64,000 nucleotides of DNA from Lactuca virosa (lineage: Eukaryota; Streptophyta; Magnoliopsida; Asterales; Asteraceae). The position numbers and the translations under genes are program-made. The notes below the pieces were generated by a model that worked only from the letters and a program-made list of their open reading frames with translations, was not told where the DNA came from and made no database searches. The stretch covers positions 401,523,691-401,587,690 of the forward strand of contig CAKMRJ010001112.1 in the NCBI GenBank assembly GCA_928212115.1. Direction: 5' to 3'. Below are positions 48,149 through 59,975 of this stretch, in pieces (positions within the stretch are counted from its first letter, which is position 1; every line of letters begins with the position of its first letter).

Positions 48149-49353
48149 GTGGTGGACAGTAAGGATGGAATCATTACCATCATCCGTCGTGTTGCTGAGA
48201 AGCGAAAAGCTGCTCAAACGATGGGTGAGCCGGTGTCCGGGGGTAGTTCTGGCCAGATCGGCAGGCGCGTGGTGCAACGTCGTGGAGTTGTGCGTCTACT
48301 ATCTTCCGCGCCACCTCATCATGGAGATGTGTTGGTAATACCCGATGACGACGTTCAACAGTCTGAGGGTATTGAGGGGAGCCTCAACAGCCCATTGTTC
48401 CTGTTCCAATTGCTTTGAGTCCTTGTGTTAGTCCTCGATCTTCAAGAGATAGTGTTGAGCGATTGCATCATGAGTCTTCTGCTGCAAAGCCTTTCCATGG
48501 TGCTTTTGTCTTTGTTCCCGGCTGGAATCTTCGAGCAGACGCTCGTTTGTCTGTTCGCTTCGCTGCTATGGAGTTTACCCGCCATGCCCTTCCTCCTGCC
48601 ACTGTTGACGATATGGACGCAATGAACAACACTGCCATTGCCCACAATCTGGGCCGCACAGGCCATGACTTACCTTGCTGCTGGATCCCGTCATGTGCAG
48701 CGATTTGATGATTTGGAGCGCGCACACTCTGCTTTGGTGGCGAGCGAGGCAGCCTTGAAGAGGCGGGTGGAGGAGCTTGGATCTACTGCTCGTCTATCGG
48801 ATCAACAAAATAAGTCGCTAGTATCGGAGAAGTTGGTGTTGGAGGATGTTCGAAGCCCTTTGGAGGCTCGTGTGGAATTGCTGACGCAGACAAATGAGGG
48901 TTTGATGATCCAGAATGAGAGCCTAGAACGTGATCTTGCTTACCGTGATCGTGAGTTGGAGATCTTGAAAACAGACCGTGACTGGCTACTTGATATTGCC
49001 ATATTTATACATGTTTTTAGGCAACATTTATTTACATTTTAATACATATTTTGGTTATTTTCATAGAATAATGATACTTATAAGCTTAAATTATACTTTG
49101 CAGCCAAATAGAAGCATTTTTGGAGAAAATGACTAAAATTGACAAAACATGGAACTTTGGAGACTTGAAGAAAAGAAGAATAAAAATTCAGCAAAAACAC
49201 GTACTCACTACGTGAGAATTGAAGGCTCACGACGTGAGTTGGAGTATTCGAGAAGATAGGCATCGGGAGGAAGAATCCTTGTCAAACACGTATAATTACA
49301 TGCTCACGACGTGACATACTTGCTCACTTCGTGAGAGTGGAAAAATCAAAAAC

Positions 49354-49361
49354 TATATATT
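49354..49361 (+). promoter_or_regulatory. TATA box of Athila LTR
   Basis: TATATATT lies about 20 bp downstream of the last of four CTCACNNCGTGAG palindromes, in the LTR and in the transcription sense. Confidence 0.5.
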
Positions 49362-49805
49362 TGCTTGATCATTACGACTTTGGGGACTTTTGGCTGATTG
49401 AGGGAGTTCCTGGAGATGAATTGCAGAAGGAGAAGTGGTCTGGAATTGGCTTTCAACACCAAAGGAGAAGAGAAGTTCATAATTGGATTCTAGTGTTGGT
49501 ACTTTAATTATGTTTTTGAGTATGAGTTATTTGAGTTTGTTTGCTAGTATGTCCAGCTAAATCTAGATGCTTCTGTTAGCTAGATAAACCTGGAACTCAT
49601 GATTTTAATACTATAGCTTTGATTTACTTGTTGGTTAAGACTTGTGTTTAATTGTTTGAACCTAGCATGTTTGATTTAATATTTGATTGCTTTAAATTCT
49701 TGTTCAATGTAGTTAGTGAATATGAATCTGCATGAATTTGAATACCTAATAATTCAGTGAACACTAGGTTATTAGAGCTAAGATCAAACCAATATTAGAT
49801 AAGCA

Positions 49806-52742
49806 ATTGAATTATTAAAATTGTCAACATTTAAGCTGGTGAGTACATAAGATTTTAGTGATGTAAGTAAGTTGTAAGAAATTGTAAGAAGTTGTAAGTA
49901 AGTTGTGTGTTCTTTTAGAAAAGTTCGCCTGTTCCTCCAGAAAATCCTATATTTCCTGATTTGATGAAAGATAAGTAAAAATGACTCTGCAATCCTTTCT
50001 ATGCGTACTAAATGGATACAAGTTATATAAAACCCAGAGTAAACAAACAATCGGTTGTGTGTATCTGCCCTAAGCCCACAACCAAACAAGGAACAGGAAA
50101 TGAGGCGGAAGACACACATCCCATTGTTTGTTAGATCATCGTTGTATATAACCCTGATGTATTCACTTGGTACTCACGGAGTTAACTGTAATAGTTCCTT
50201 TATATTTGATGAAAATATTCTTTAAGAAAACCCTTATTTCTTTTAGTAAAAAATGGTAACCACAGTGGTTCCTTCTATAATCACTTAGTTTATACTAGCT
50301 ATATATAATCTTATATCGAACAAATAGTTAATTGTGTGAATCAGCCCTAAGCCCACAACCAAACAAGGAACAGAAAATGAGGCGGAAATCACACATCCAA
50401 CTACATATCGGGTATTAATTATATATAACCCTGATGTATAAACTAAGGTATTATAGAATTAACCACCTAAGGTCCTTTAAGTTATACTGGTTTAATAAAA
50501 TGGATTAAACCCTTTACTGGTAAGTTTCTAATTTTGAATACCAAATGTTCTATTTGAAAAGTATGTTTTGTACTAGAAAACTGTGCATTGAATTAGTGTC
50601 CTATGACCTGGCCCATACCTGGTACCCCTTTTGATTACTTGGTGTATATGGAACATATATATAGCTAAGATCGGATAGATAGTAGGCTGGGTGAATCTGC
50701 TCTAAGCCCACAACCAAACAAGGAACTTGAAATGAAGCGGAAAGCACACATCCTGCTACCTGTCGGATCCGATTAATATATATTCCTAATGTATAAACTA
50801 ATAATCATAAAGTTAGCATTATAGGCCCCTTTCTACTGAATGTACTAGACTCGACTGTTCTGTTTGTAGTTTGAAAAGATGTAAGTTTTCCCTAGTTTAT
50901 AACTATCTTAACTCGAAAAATAGTTTGCATTAACTTTCACGTGGAACTATCACAATATAAAAGTAATGGGAAAATGTAAGTACACAGTTGTCTTTTGAAT
51001 TGACATCCTGACGTACTGATTACCTTAAAACATGTTTGTTTTATTAAGGTCATAATGTGATGGATAGTACCCATACTATACGCTCTCCCTGCAAGAGATT
51101 ATGGGGACCAAACGCGACTTTCGCAAACAAATTGCTAGGCCGTGTAAGTTCACATTAAAGTTATATGATCATATATACCCAATTTACTATCACTTTTTGT
51201 TTAGAACAATGAGTTAGTGATTATTGGTATAGTTAGATCTTATACTGTTCTCCTGCTATAGCATGTAGTATGTTCTTTCTGTTATCGCGTATTGTATCTT
51301 CCTCCCTGTTTCTCTTTATAGTATGATCTCTATGTTATCGTGTATTGTATCTACCTCCCTTATTCTCTTTATAGTATGTTCTAGTATCTAGTATGAACTG
51401 AACCCCTAAACTATACCTATTATAGTTTACTAGTATTTTTACTTGAACTGTTATTGAAAAGACTCATTTATCTACTAAGTTATGATTGTACTTTAAAAAC
51501 GGAGTTTTATACACTATAAAGTAACATAACTTAAAAAGAGTTTTTGAAATGTTTTGATCACTTATAAAAGACATAAGTAATCTTTTGAAAGATTTTTTAT
51601 AACAAACATTTACACAATTATCATTGTCTTCAACTTGTATTCCCCCCCTTAAAAGCATTTAAAACAGTTTAAAAGATTCATTATAGGGGTATGAACTCAC
51701 CTTATATGGGTGATTCAAACGAATATGTGCGTAAGGATGAGAAGTTCCACGAATGAAGTCCCGAGACACAAACGAGTCCTAAATGACATATAATGACATA
51801 TATTGGCATGAATATAGTGTTTAGAAGCAACCACATACAAGGAAACACCTTTAGGGACTAGGAAACACTTGGACCAAGTGTTAGAATGAGATGTGATTCA
51901 TCTAAGGCGAGTGCACGGCCACTAAAAGGAGTGTGCGGCCATGGGTGTACGGCCGTACACTCATGGTTACAAGTGCACAAAAGTGTCTTTTAATGATAGG
52001 GAAGCTTTTGGGACAATTGCTCATCAAGTGTTGAAGCCAGGTTTGCACTTTGGAGGCCCTTTAGGGGTGTTTTGAGGGGTGTACGGCCACACATGAGTGT
52101 ACGGACGTACACTCCTTTTGATCTTGAGTTTTGGTCGTTATTAGGGTGTTAATCAAGTGTTCCTAACAAGTACTAAGCATAAGGAAGGAGTACTTACGAT
52201 TTGGAGGCTCAAGAGGGTTCACAATCACCAAGAACAAGTGTGTGTTCTTGGTGAAAGATGAAGATCTACCCTAAAGATGATTTGCAATGGATGAAATCAA
52301 AGGGTGTTACTAGGTTAAGAAGGATAACAACAAATCAAATGGAAGAAAGGCTTACATTCTTGAAGATCGGGGTGAAAAGCTCGATGATAGTTGAGAGAGA
52401 AATCGATGTTCTTGACTTGGAAACTGAGGAAATGGCTTAGAAATGGAAGGATATCACTCTTATGGAGGGGGTGTACGGCCAAAATGGGTGTACGGCCGCA
52501 CACACATGTGGGTACGGCCGTACACTCATGTGTACGGCCGTACACTCCCTCTAATGGAGTGTTCGGCTTGATTTCGACGCGAAGAACTTACGCAACTCAA
52601 TCCTATACCCAATGCTTGAATGTACTGAGCTTTGAACACTTAAACAGACTCTAAGCAAGGCTAAAAGATAGCAGAAACGAGTCTGACACTCGGTTGGATT
52701 GAATGGCTGAACTTGCAAGGCAAAGATTTTCAGGTTGTCACA
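49806..52742 (-). mobile_element. Gypsy LTR (minus orientation) nested in the Athila LTR
   Basis: The minus strand starts TGTGACAACCTGAAAATC at 52742, a usual plant Gypsy LTR start. At the other end (about 49806) the segment CTGGTGAGTACATAAG corresponds to TTGGTGAGTTCATAAG of the Tekay LTR near 54675. The outermost 250 bp or so present there are missing here, so this end looks truncated and no clear target duplication was found. It holds three degenerate repeats (from about 50065, 50342 and 50697) and clusters of GTACGGCCGTAC palindromes. No coding sequence was recognised. Confidence 0.65.
50065..50840. repeat. Three degenerate ~140-bp repeats in the nested LTR
   Basis: The phrase CTAAGCCCACAACCAAACAA, followed by GGAAC, A/G-rich sequence, GCGGAA and ACACATCC, recurs from 50065, 50342 and 50697. 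Each is followed by AT-rich sequence with CCCTGATGTAT or a variant. Spacing is about 277 and 355 bp. Confidence 0.85.
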
Positions 52743-52827
52743 CACTGCCTAGGTGCAATTTAGTTAGTTAAGTTAGTTAGGTTATAAATATAAAATTAGG
52801 TGTAGCTATTTGCACGCATCAAGGTTT

Positions 52828-52845
52828 TGGCGCCGTTGCTGGGGA
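52828..52845 (+). other. Athila primer-binding site
   Basis: TGGCGCCGTTGCTGGGGA begins nine bases after the LTR end at 52818. It is the typical Athila/Tat priming sequence (tRNA-Asp type), with one difference from the usual GCCGGGGA. Confidence 0.9.
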
Positions 52846-53149
52846 ACGACTTAATAGTTAGTTGATTTATTTACTTGAGGTTAATCGATCCTTTTTGTGG
52901 GGTAGAACCTACAAAAAGTTACTTTTTTAGCTTAATTTTTGTTCCAGTACCCAACTCACGATGTGAGCCTTAAGCTCACGACGTGATTTCAGTAGATTTT
53001 GCGTTTTCTTCGTTTTTCTTTTCTGTTTAATTTTCTGCGACAACACGAGGTGGTACTTTTTACCACGTCGTGGTGACCAGTTAGTAGGCTATTTCTAGTA
53101 TTATTTGGTTCAGTTTTACGTTTTTATTTTTGTTTTATTGCAGAAGTTC

Positions 53150-54330
53150 ATGACCAGAGGTTCCAACACACCTTTGGTGCCACCACTTGAAGATCCAGAG
53201 TCATCCCTTCACAAGAAGACGGATAAGAACGCAGAAGTGAACCAAACACCAAAGAAGAAACCTTTCCAAGATCTCAAATCTGTCTTTACAAAGAAGTCTG
53301 GAAAGAAAATAGGAGAGTCGAGTTCATCTTCAAAGGACAAAAGCAAGATAGAAAGCTTAGATAAAAAAAACCTATCCCAAATGAATCCGAGGCCGAGTTT
53401 GGACTATATACGAGTGAACCCGAGAACGAGCCAGAAAACCAGATGACAAACATTGAAGAGATGTCCATGGGAGCTTACAAGAAGCGTATTAGAGATGATG
53501 TTGGTCCAGGGTTAATACAACCCGCAATTCCCGCTACTGCCACATTCGAGCTGAAAGGACACATTTTTACCGCGCTAAAAGATATTCCATTTTATGGAAA
53601 AGATCATGAGGATGATTTTAAGCATCTAGATGAGGTCAATGACATTGCAGATTATTTCAATGTCTCGAATGTTAATAGAGATATCGTCTTGCTAAGGATG
53701 CTTCCTGTTACTTTTAAAGGAGTTGCGAAAGAGTGGTTAAAAGCACTTCTACCTGGTGCAATCACTACCTGGGCTCAGATGCGCGAACAATTTTTGGACC
53801 AATTTTGCCCACCATTAAAGATAGCTAAACTCAAAAAGGCGATAACCAATTTTGGGCAACAACCAGGGGAGTCACTTTACGAGGCATGGAAGCGTTACAA
53901 AGGGTTACTAAGGAATTGTCCTCAACATGACCTCAACATACAACAAGAGGTGTCTATATTCTATGACGGGGTCAATGTCATGACACGACAACTCCTTGAT
54001 TCGCAAGGACCTCTTACGAAGAAGAATCCTAATCATATCAAGGTGTTGGTTGAAGAATTCGTAAAGCACTCTCGTGAGTACCATAACCCAAGACAAGATG
54101 GAGAGAAAGGCAGTGGGGGTGCACATTCTGAAGAAATGGCTTCTATGATGGCGATGTTGAATAATATGGACCGAAGATTGACCCAAATGGACCAATCAAT
54201 TCATGCAATTAGATTTGGTTGTGAGAGATGCAATGGTCCACACTTGACTAGAGATTGCCACTTGGATGAATATGGGAACAAGAAGGCTCAAGTTTGCTAC
54301 TCGAGTGGGGACAAGTATGATGAAGATTAG
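53150..54330 (+). pseudogene. Athila gag, one frameshift
   Basis: The likely start is the ATG near 53150 (MTRGSNTPLVPPLEDPES), after an untranslated leader. The Lys/Ser-rich N-terminal segment runs to about 53362, where a run of eight A (53363-53370) shifts the frame. The second frame carries the rest (53443-54330): IPFYGKDHEDDFKHLDE, ADYFNV, KEWLKALLPGAITTWAQM and FGQQPGESLYEAWKRYK are the conserved Athila gag capsid motifs. A knuckle CERCNGPHLTRDC follows; a second one is degenerate (CYSSGD). It ends in a stop at 54330, 62 bp before the Tekay insertion. Apart from the A-run shift it is well preserved. Confidence 0.88.
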
Positions 54331-54392
54331 AGAAAACCAAAGAAGGAGTGGCTGCCATATGATGAGTATAAGAAGAAGAAGGAGGAGAAATA

Positions 54393-56738
54393 TGTCACAC
54401 CCCCGAACCAGACGACGGAAACGTCCGGGGGCTTGTGCGTGACTTCATCTTGTAATATCATCACAATGTATATAATTGAAACAAGTCGACACCATCATCA
54501 TACATATCAAAATACAACCAACATTGTTTACATCAAGTATAGTATCATAAATTACATGTCAAAATATTCCATGTATAAATGATAACAAAATATAACATAT
54601 TCCACACTTCATGCTAACCTTTCCGCTTAACGATTCCCTGAGAATACAAGTTATTTTGAAAACGTCAACATATATAATGTTGGTGAGTTCATAAGCATAT
54701 TTGAATGAAAAGTTTTGTATTGTTCATAAAACACCAGAAAATCCGATATCTTCTGTAAAAATGGTTTGAAAGTGATGTATCAAAATAAGGTATTAATGCA
54801 TGTGTGTTTTCTGTTTTTGGAATGTATATAAAAATGTAATCCGAATAAAAACCCTGTATTTTCTGTTGTAAGTAAAAGGTATTGTTTAGCTGTGTATCTC
54901 CCCAGAAAATCCTATATTTTCTGCTTATAAAAGTGTTGTGGTCTCAACCCTAAGACCGAATACCCGTGTATGTATGTTTTCGTATCAATAAGATTTTATA
55001 AATGTTTCATAAAATTATGTTGGAGAGGATCTCTAGGTGAGCCGTTTTAACCATACTTGATTATGACGAATTCGCCTGTCGTGGCGTTCTTAGGCGCCGG
55101 CTTGATTTACGGTAAGGTTTGTCACCCTAGACTGGCCTAGTCTAACTGTAGCGAACAACTCAGGTGTGGGGTGTCACCCCGTATAGATCTATACACAAAC
55201 TCTCGCTCTCCCTTCAAGAGACTCTGGTTAAAACTACAGGCTACGATTATACACTCTAGAGGTGTCAACCGACATGTCTCACTAGCATCCTTGACTGAGT
55301 TTACGCGAATATTGTATTATGTTATATAATGTTTACTTGTATGTTTTATGTTTGAAAAGCCCAACGAGTATGTATATGAATGTACGAGGCCCAACAGACA
55401 TGTAGAAGGACCACTAAGGCCCAGTAAACATGTAATGTATAGTTTAGGTCCAATAAGCATGTATATGGGCCACTAAGGACCAATAAACATGTAATGTATA
55501 ATCGAGGCCCAATAAGCATGTAAATGGGCCACTAGAGCCCATTAACATGGATTATACATGTTAGGCCCAATAAACATGAAAATTTACCTCTTTAGTCCAA
55601 TTGTATGTAAGTTGACATTTTTGGCCCAAGTAAATATAAATTGATGTTTTCGGCCCATTAATATAAAATTTACATTTTCGGCCTATTTATATATATAATT
55701 TACATTTTCAGCCCTTTTTAGATAAAATGACATTTTTGGCCCAAGTTTTGTAAGAATAACATTTTAGGCTCAAATTCAAATAAAGTGATGTTTTCAGCCA
55801 TAAAATCGTAAATTTACATTTTTGGCTCAAGTTTGTGTTAAATGACAATTTAATCCATAAAAATCTTAAATTTACAAATTTGGCCCAACAAAACCGTGAA
55901 GACCCACATTAAGGCCCATAATACGAAATTAAACACTTTCAGCCCTTATAAAACTATGATTATCATAGAGAACCATTTTTATGTATATTTGACCTTTTGT
56001 ATCATGTAAAACCGTAAGTTTCATAAAACCACATTCTTTTTGTTTATTTGTCAAAAATGGTCCCTTTACAAGCTTTTGTTTAGTTTTCCAACAACCTAAC
56101 ATGTTTAACACTTTTATCTTTGTTGTAAGTTGTATAAAGTGTTTTAGTTTACTTATATTGTCGAGATCTATGAAGTTCTTCACAAAATAACACATATAAC
56201 TTAAAAACACACATAAACATGCACAAATACATAGATCTAGCACATATCAACTTGTATCCTCCCCCAAAACATAGCAAAACCGAAAAACAAGGGGTATGAA
56301 CTCACATTGAAGTTTGGATTCGGTTTTTGGTGAAGATGTGAGAAGATCTCGGCCCTAGCAAGCTCCTTGAGATGGTTTTCGAACTCTATGAGGTTCAAGA
56401 GTATAGATCATGAAATGATATGGGTTAAGAGAAGATTTTTTTATGAATCTAGAAGTTAACCATAGTTCAAGTAAGAACTTACCAAGGATGATGATCTTGA
56501 TGAAAAACCTCTTGAAAATACACACAAAATCTCGAAAATTTAGAGGAGGATGGAGGAGTTCTTGAGAGAGTTCTTGAGAGATTTTTGAAAGAAAATGGAG
56601 ATGGTGAGGGGTGAGGGGTTCGGATGAGAGTAGAAGAAGAGAGAACGATAGAGGATTGAAGTGATGTGTGCATGGAAATCCACCATGCAAAAGTGAGGTG
56701 TCAAGTGCAAAAATAATCATTTTTTTCTTTTTTTTATT

Positions 56739-56810
<72 letters not shown>

Positions 56811-57353
56811 TAGATATATATAGCTATATATATATATATAGATATTCTTCTTGGGCCGAGAATTTAGGCTAAAAGAGATGAGAATGAATAGTTTTTGGCC
56901 CATTCTTGGCTTTGGTTCATTTTATGAAGCCCAATAATATTTTTTTACGCCACATTGGGCCCTTAGGAGAGTTCACGACCCAATGAAGCCCAATTAAAAG
57001 GGTTCATGGCCCATTAGGGCAAATGAAATCATTTATGGCCCAATAAGGCCCATTAGAGATAAGATGCATTGTTCTAGGCTCACATGGCCCAAAATGCTAA
57101 AATCTTATGAATGTGGGTCTAATTAGAGCCCAATAAGAGGATCCTAGTCCATATTAACTTAGGCTGGGATTTCTAGGGTTTTCAATCCATATGAGATGTA
57201 TTGTATTAGGTTTTGAACTTAAATCAAGAGTTTGGATTCAAATGGATGGTTTTGATTGATCATAGAGTATGATTATCACTTAGACTACATGCTTTACAAT
57301 AGATGATGTTTACATGAGAATAGAATTTCCTAGCTAAAATGCTAGTTGTGACA
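54393..57353 (-). repeat. Tekay 3' LTR (2961 bp)
   Basis: On the minus strand it begins TGTCACAACTAGC and ends GGGGGTGTGACA. It contains two fields of GGCCCA motifs (about 55350-55930 and 56850-57135) and a long CA/TA microsatellite (56739-56840). Short frames crossing the microsatellite are not genes. Confidence 0.9.
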
Positions 57354-57435
57354 TCATCCCCCCGTTAGAGGGAATTTCGTTCCGAAATTCTTTTGAAAGG
57401 TAACATCATAAATGAGAGAATAAGTGAGGGTACTT

Positions 57436-57843
57436 CTACTTCATCTGGTCTTCGCGTTCCCATGTGAATTCCGGTCCATGCTTAGCGTTCCATCGAACCT
57501 TCACAATCGGAATGCGACTCTGCTTCGTACGCTTCACTTCCCTATCCATTACCTCGACTGGTTCTTTGACGAACAGGAGATTCTCGTTTATTTCAATTTC
57601 TTCTAGAGGAATGACAAGAGTTTCATCTGATAAACACTTCTTCAAATTCGAGACGTGGAACACAGGGTGTACGTTGCTAAGCTTTGAAGGTAGCTGCAAC
57701 TTATAAGCTACCAGACCAATTCGGGCAAGGATCTCGAATGGTCTGATGTATCGCGGGTTCAGTTTTCCCCGTTTCCCAAAATGGATCATTCCTTTCGAGG
57801 GAGAGACTTTCAATAGCACCCGGTCCCCGACTTGGAACCCCAA
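57436..57843 (-). pseudogene. Tekay integrase C-terminus and chromodomain
   Basis: GFQVGDRVLLKVSPSKG and GKRGKLNPRYIRPFEIL form the GPF/Y-type integrase tail, followed by LSNVHPVFHVSNLKKC. The chromodomain lies at residues 94-135 (PVEVMDREVKRTK, VRWNAKHGPEFTWE). In chromoviruses this domain guides integration into heterochromatin. A TAG cuts the last residues, where KYPHLF would follow. The segment connects to integrase upstream across one TGA. Confidence 0.88.
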
Positions 57844-58834
57844 AGGCTTTCGCCGTTTATCAGCATAACGCTTTTGTCGGTCTCGCGATGCCTGAAGTCG
57901 GGCTTTGATTTGGATTATCTTCTCGGTCGTTTCTCAAATGATTTCTGGCCCTGTGAGAGTGCTGTCTAGTGATTGTCCTTTCGCTAGTTGGGTGTCATCC
58001 ACCTCAGCCCAGCATAGAGGCGATCTGCATTTACGACCATAAAGAGCCTCGAAAGGAGCAACCTTGATGCTCGTGTGATAACTGTTGTTGTATGAGAATT
58101 CAACCAAGGGAAAGTGGGTATCCCATGACTTGCCGAAGTCAATCACACAGGCTCGGAGCATGTCTTCGAGTGTTTGTATGGTTCGTTCGCTTTGGCCATC
58201 GGTTTGAGGGTGGTAAGCAGTGCTCATGTCTAGTTGTGTTCCCATTGCTTTCTGAAGTGACTGCCAAAACCATGAGGTAAACCTACTATCTCGATCCGAG
58301 ATAATAGACACTGGCACCCCATGAAGTCTTACGATCTCCTTGATGTAGATTCGTGTCAACCTTTCCATCTTGTAAGATTCTTTTATTGGAAGGAAATGAG
58401 CGGATTTTGTTAACCTATCGACGATTGCCCAGATTGCATCCAATCCGTCTGTCGTCTTAGGTAATTTGGTCACGAAGTCCATAGTAATCCTTTCCCATTT
58501 CCACTCGGGTATTACAGGTTGTTGTAATAGTCCCGAGGGCTTTTGGTATTCCACTTTCACCTTGGCGCAGGTGAGACACTTGCCCACGTAAGTGGCGATA
58601 TCTGCCTTCATATTTGGCCACCAATAATGTTGCTTTATGTCCAGGTACATCTTATCCGAACCTTGATGGATGGAAATATCGCGTCTTGTGGGATTCGTTC
58701 ATGATCATTTCTCTGAATCCCCCAAGTTTAGGGACCCAGATTCTGTTCATGAAATAATAAGCTCCGTCCTCTCTGGCTTCAAAATCTTTATCCATCCCAC
58801 GCAGCGTTTCATTTGCGACGTTCTCCGGCTTCAA
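57844..58834 (-). pseudogene. Tekay integrase catalytic part
   Basis: The zinc region is split by a frameshift near 58670: His is in NESHKTRYFHPS and the Cys pair in KCLTCAK. The core frame (58650-57934) carries the complete triad: Asp58 in TMDFV, Asp119 in IISDRD and Glu155 in TDGQSE, a DD35E spacing. The frame ends in TGA after LTGPEII, where Arg (CGA) is expected, so a C-to-T change at a CpG is likely. It would be inactive as written only because of the frame breaks. Confidence 0.88.
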
Positions 58835-58918
58835 TGCATCTGTTTGGGCTTCCTCGATTTATGAGGTTAGGTGGGATTGGATGGTTATTGATAAGGTTTT
58901 CACCTGACGACCTGAGTA

Positions 58919-59975
58919 TTATTTTCTGCTCAGGGCATCGGCTACCACGTTAGCCTTGCCTGGGTGGTACTTGTTCTCACACTCGTAATCGTTTAGCAGC
59001 TCAACCCATCTTCGTTGCCTCATGTTTAATTCTTTATGATTCAGAATGTGCTGGAGGCTTTTATGGTCGGTGAAGATGGTGCACTTTGTACCGTAGAGGT
59101 AGTGCCTCCAAATCTTTAGGGCGAAGACCACAAATCCCAGCTCGAGATCATGAGTGGTGTAATTTACTTCATGCGTCTTTAGTTGCCTGGATGCGTAAGC
59201 TATCACCTTTCCACGCTGCATAAGGACACAGCCTAACCCTTGATTCGAAGCATCGCAGTAGACTACAAAATTTTCGGTTCCCTCTGGTAAGGATAACACT
59301 GGTGCACTACAAAGGGCTCACTTCAGGGTTTGGAAGGCGGCTTCTTGCTTTTTCGTCCAGTTGAAAGATACACCCTTTTATGTCAAGGAGGTAAGGGGTT
59401 TGACTATCTTAGAAAAATTCTGGATAAACCTCCGGTAGTAGCCTGTGAGACCCAAGAATTGGCGGATTTCTGTTGGGGTTCTCGGGATCGCCCAGCCTTC
59501 AATGACGTTCATCTTGGAAGGATCTATGTGAATCCCCTCCTCGTTGACTACGTGGCCCAAAACGTTTACACTGCGGATCCAGAATTCGCATTTGGAGAGC
59601 TTCGCATATAATCTTTCAACTCTTAGGGTTTCCAAGATTTGACGGAGATGTTGACCCCTGCTCTTCTTTACTTCGAGAGTAGATAAGAATATCGTCGATG
59701 AAGTTAATCACGAATTTATCCAGGAATGGGCGACAGACTCGATTCATGAGGTCCATAAATGCAGCGGGGGCATTTGTTAGACCGAAGGGCATCACGATGA
59801 ATTCGTAATGACCGTACCGAGTTCGAAAGGCAGTTTTGGGGATATCCTCTTCCCGAATTCGGAGTTGATGATAACCGGATCTCAGATCTATTTTTGAGAA
59901 ATAACTAGCTCCTTGAAGCTGGTCAAATAGATCATCGATTCGTGGAAGTGGGTATCGATTTTTGATGGTGAGCTT
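58919..59975 (-). pseudogene. Tekay reverse-transcriptase palm, thumb and RNase H
   Basis: The palm carries the FIDD variant of YVDD in FVINFIDDILIYSRS (near 59684-59722), followed by a frameshift near 59650. The thumb (59635-59378) has LGHVVNEEGIHIDPSK and FLGLTGYYRRFIQNFS. After stops at 59378 and near 59320 the RNase H frame (59299-58919) reads VVYCDASNQGLGCVLMQ, IFTDHKSLQHIL and ANVVADALSRK, with the expected Asp residues. The last frame ends in a stop at 58919. Confidence 0.88.

Larger units (their letters stand above)
46431..48990 (+). pseudogene. Antisense accessory ORF of a Tat element (putative gypsy-type transposon protein), split by a solo LTR
   Basis: The start at 46431 (MASSMSLIPSSYEFGNLREA) leads into a domain with VGVYLKIFDVGLRLPLTDFQ, like plant putative gypsy-type transposon proteins (PF04195-like). 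A TGA at 46763-46765 interrupts it; the frame goes on with NRKPSKNWQDKWLWVN. An intron is likely at 47031-47137 (GTGAGT...GCAG, frame kept). A small frameshift follows near 47295. The solo Copia LTR (47383-48148) then splits the frame, which resumes in phase at 48149-48418. More frameshifts follow near 48415 and 48640. The C-terminal part (48638-48990) is a coiled coil (RFDDLERAHSALVASEAALK). It ends where an Athila LTR begins at 48991. The ORF is antisense to the Tat LTR at 45648-46163, with its start next to that LTR. Confidence 0.75.
48991..54392 (+). mobile_element. Athila-lineage Gypsy element, 5' part
   Basis: 5' LTR 48991-52818 (TGATATTG...GCACGCA), interrupted by another Gypsy LTR (about 49806-52742), leaving roughly 0.9 kb of Athila LTR. 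The primer-binding site, untranslated leader and gag follow. The body is cut at 54393 by the Tekay element, so pol is not visible. The element itself sits in the accessory ORF of the second Tat element. Confidence 0.82.

Noticed and set aside
56355..56903. 182-codon minus-strand frame in the Tekay LTR
   Set aside because: Contains long Tyr-Ile and Val-Cys runs encoded by the CA/TA microsatellite; not a protein.
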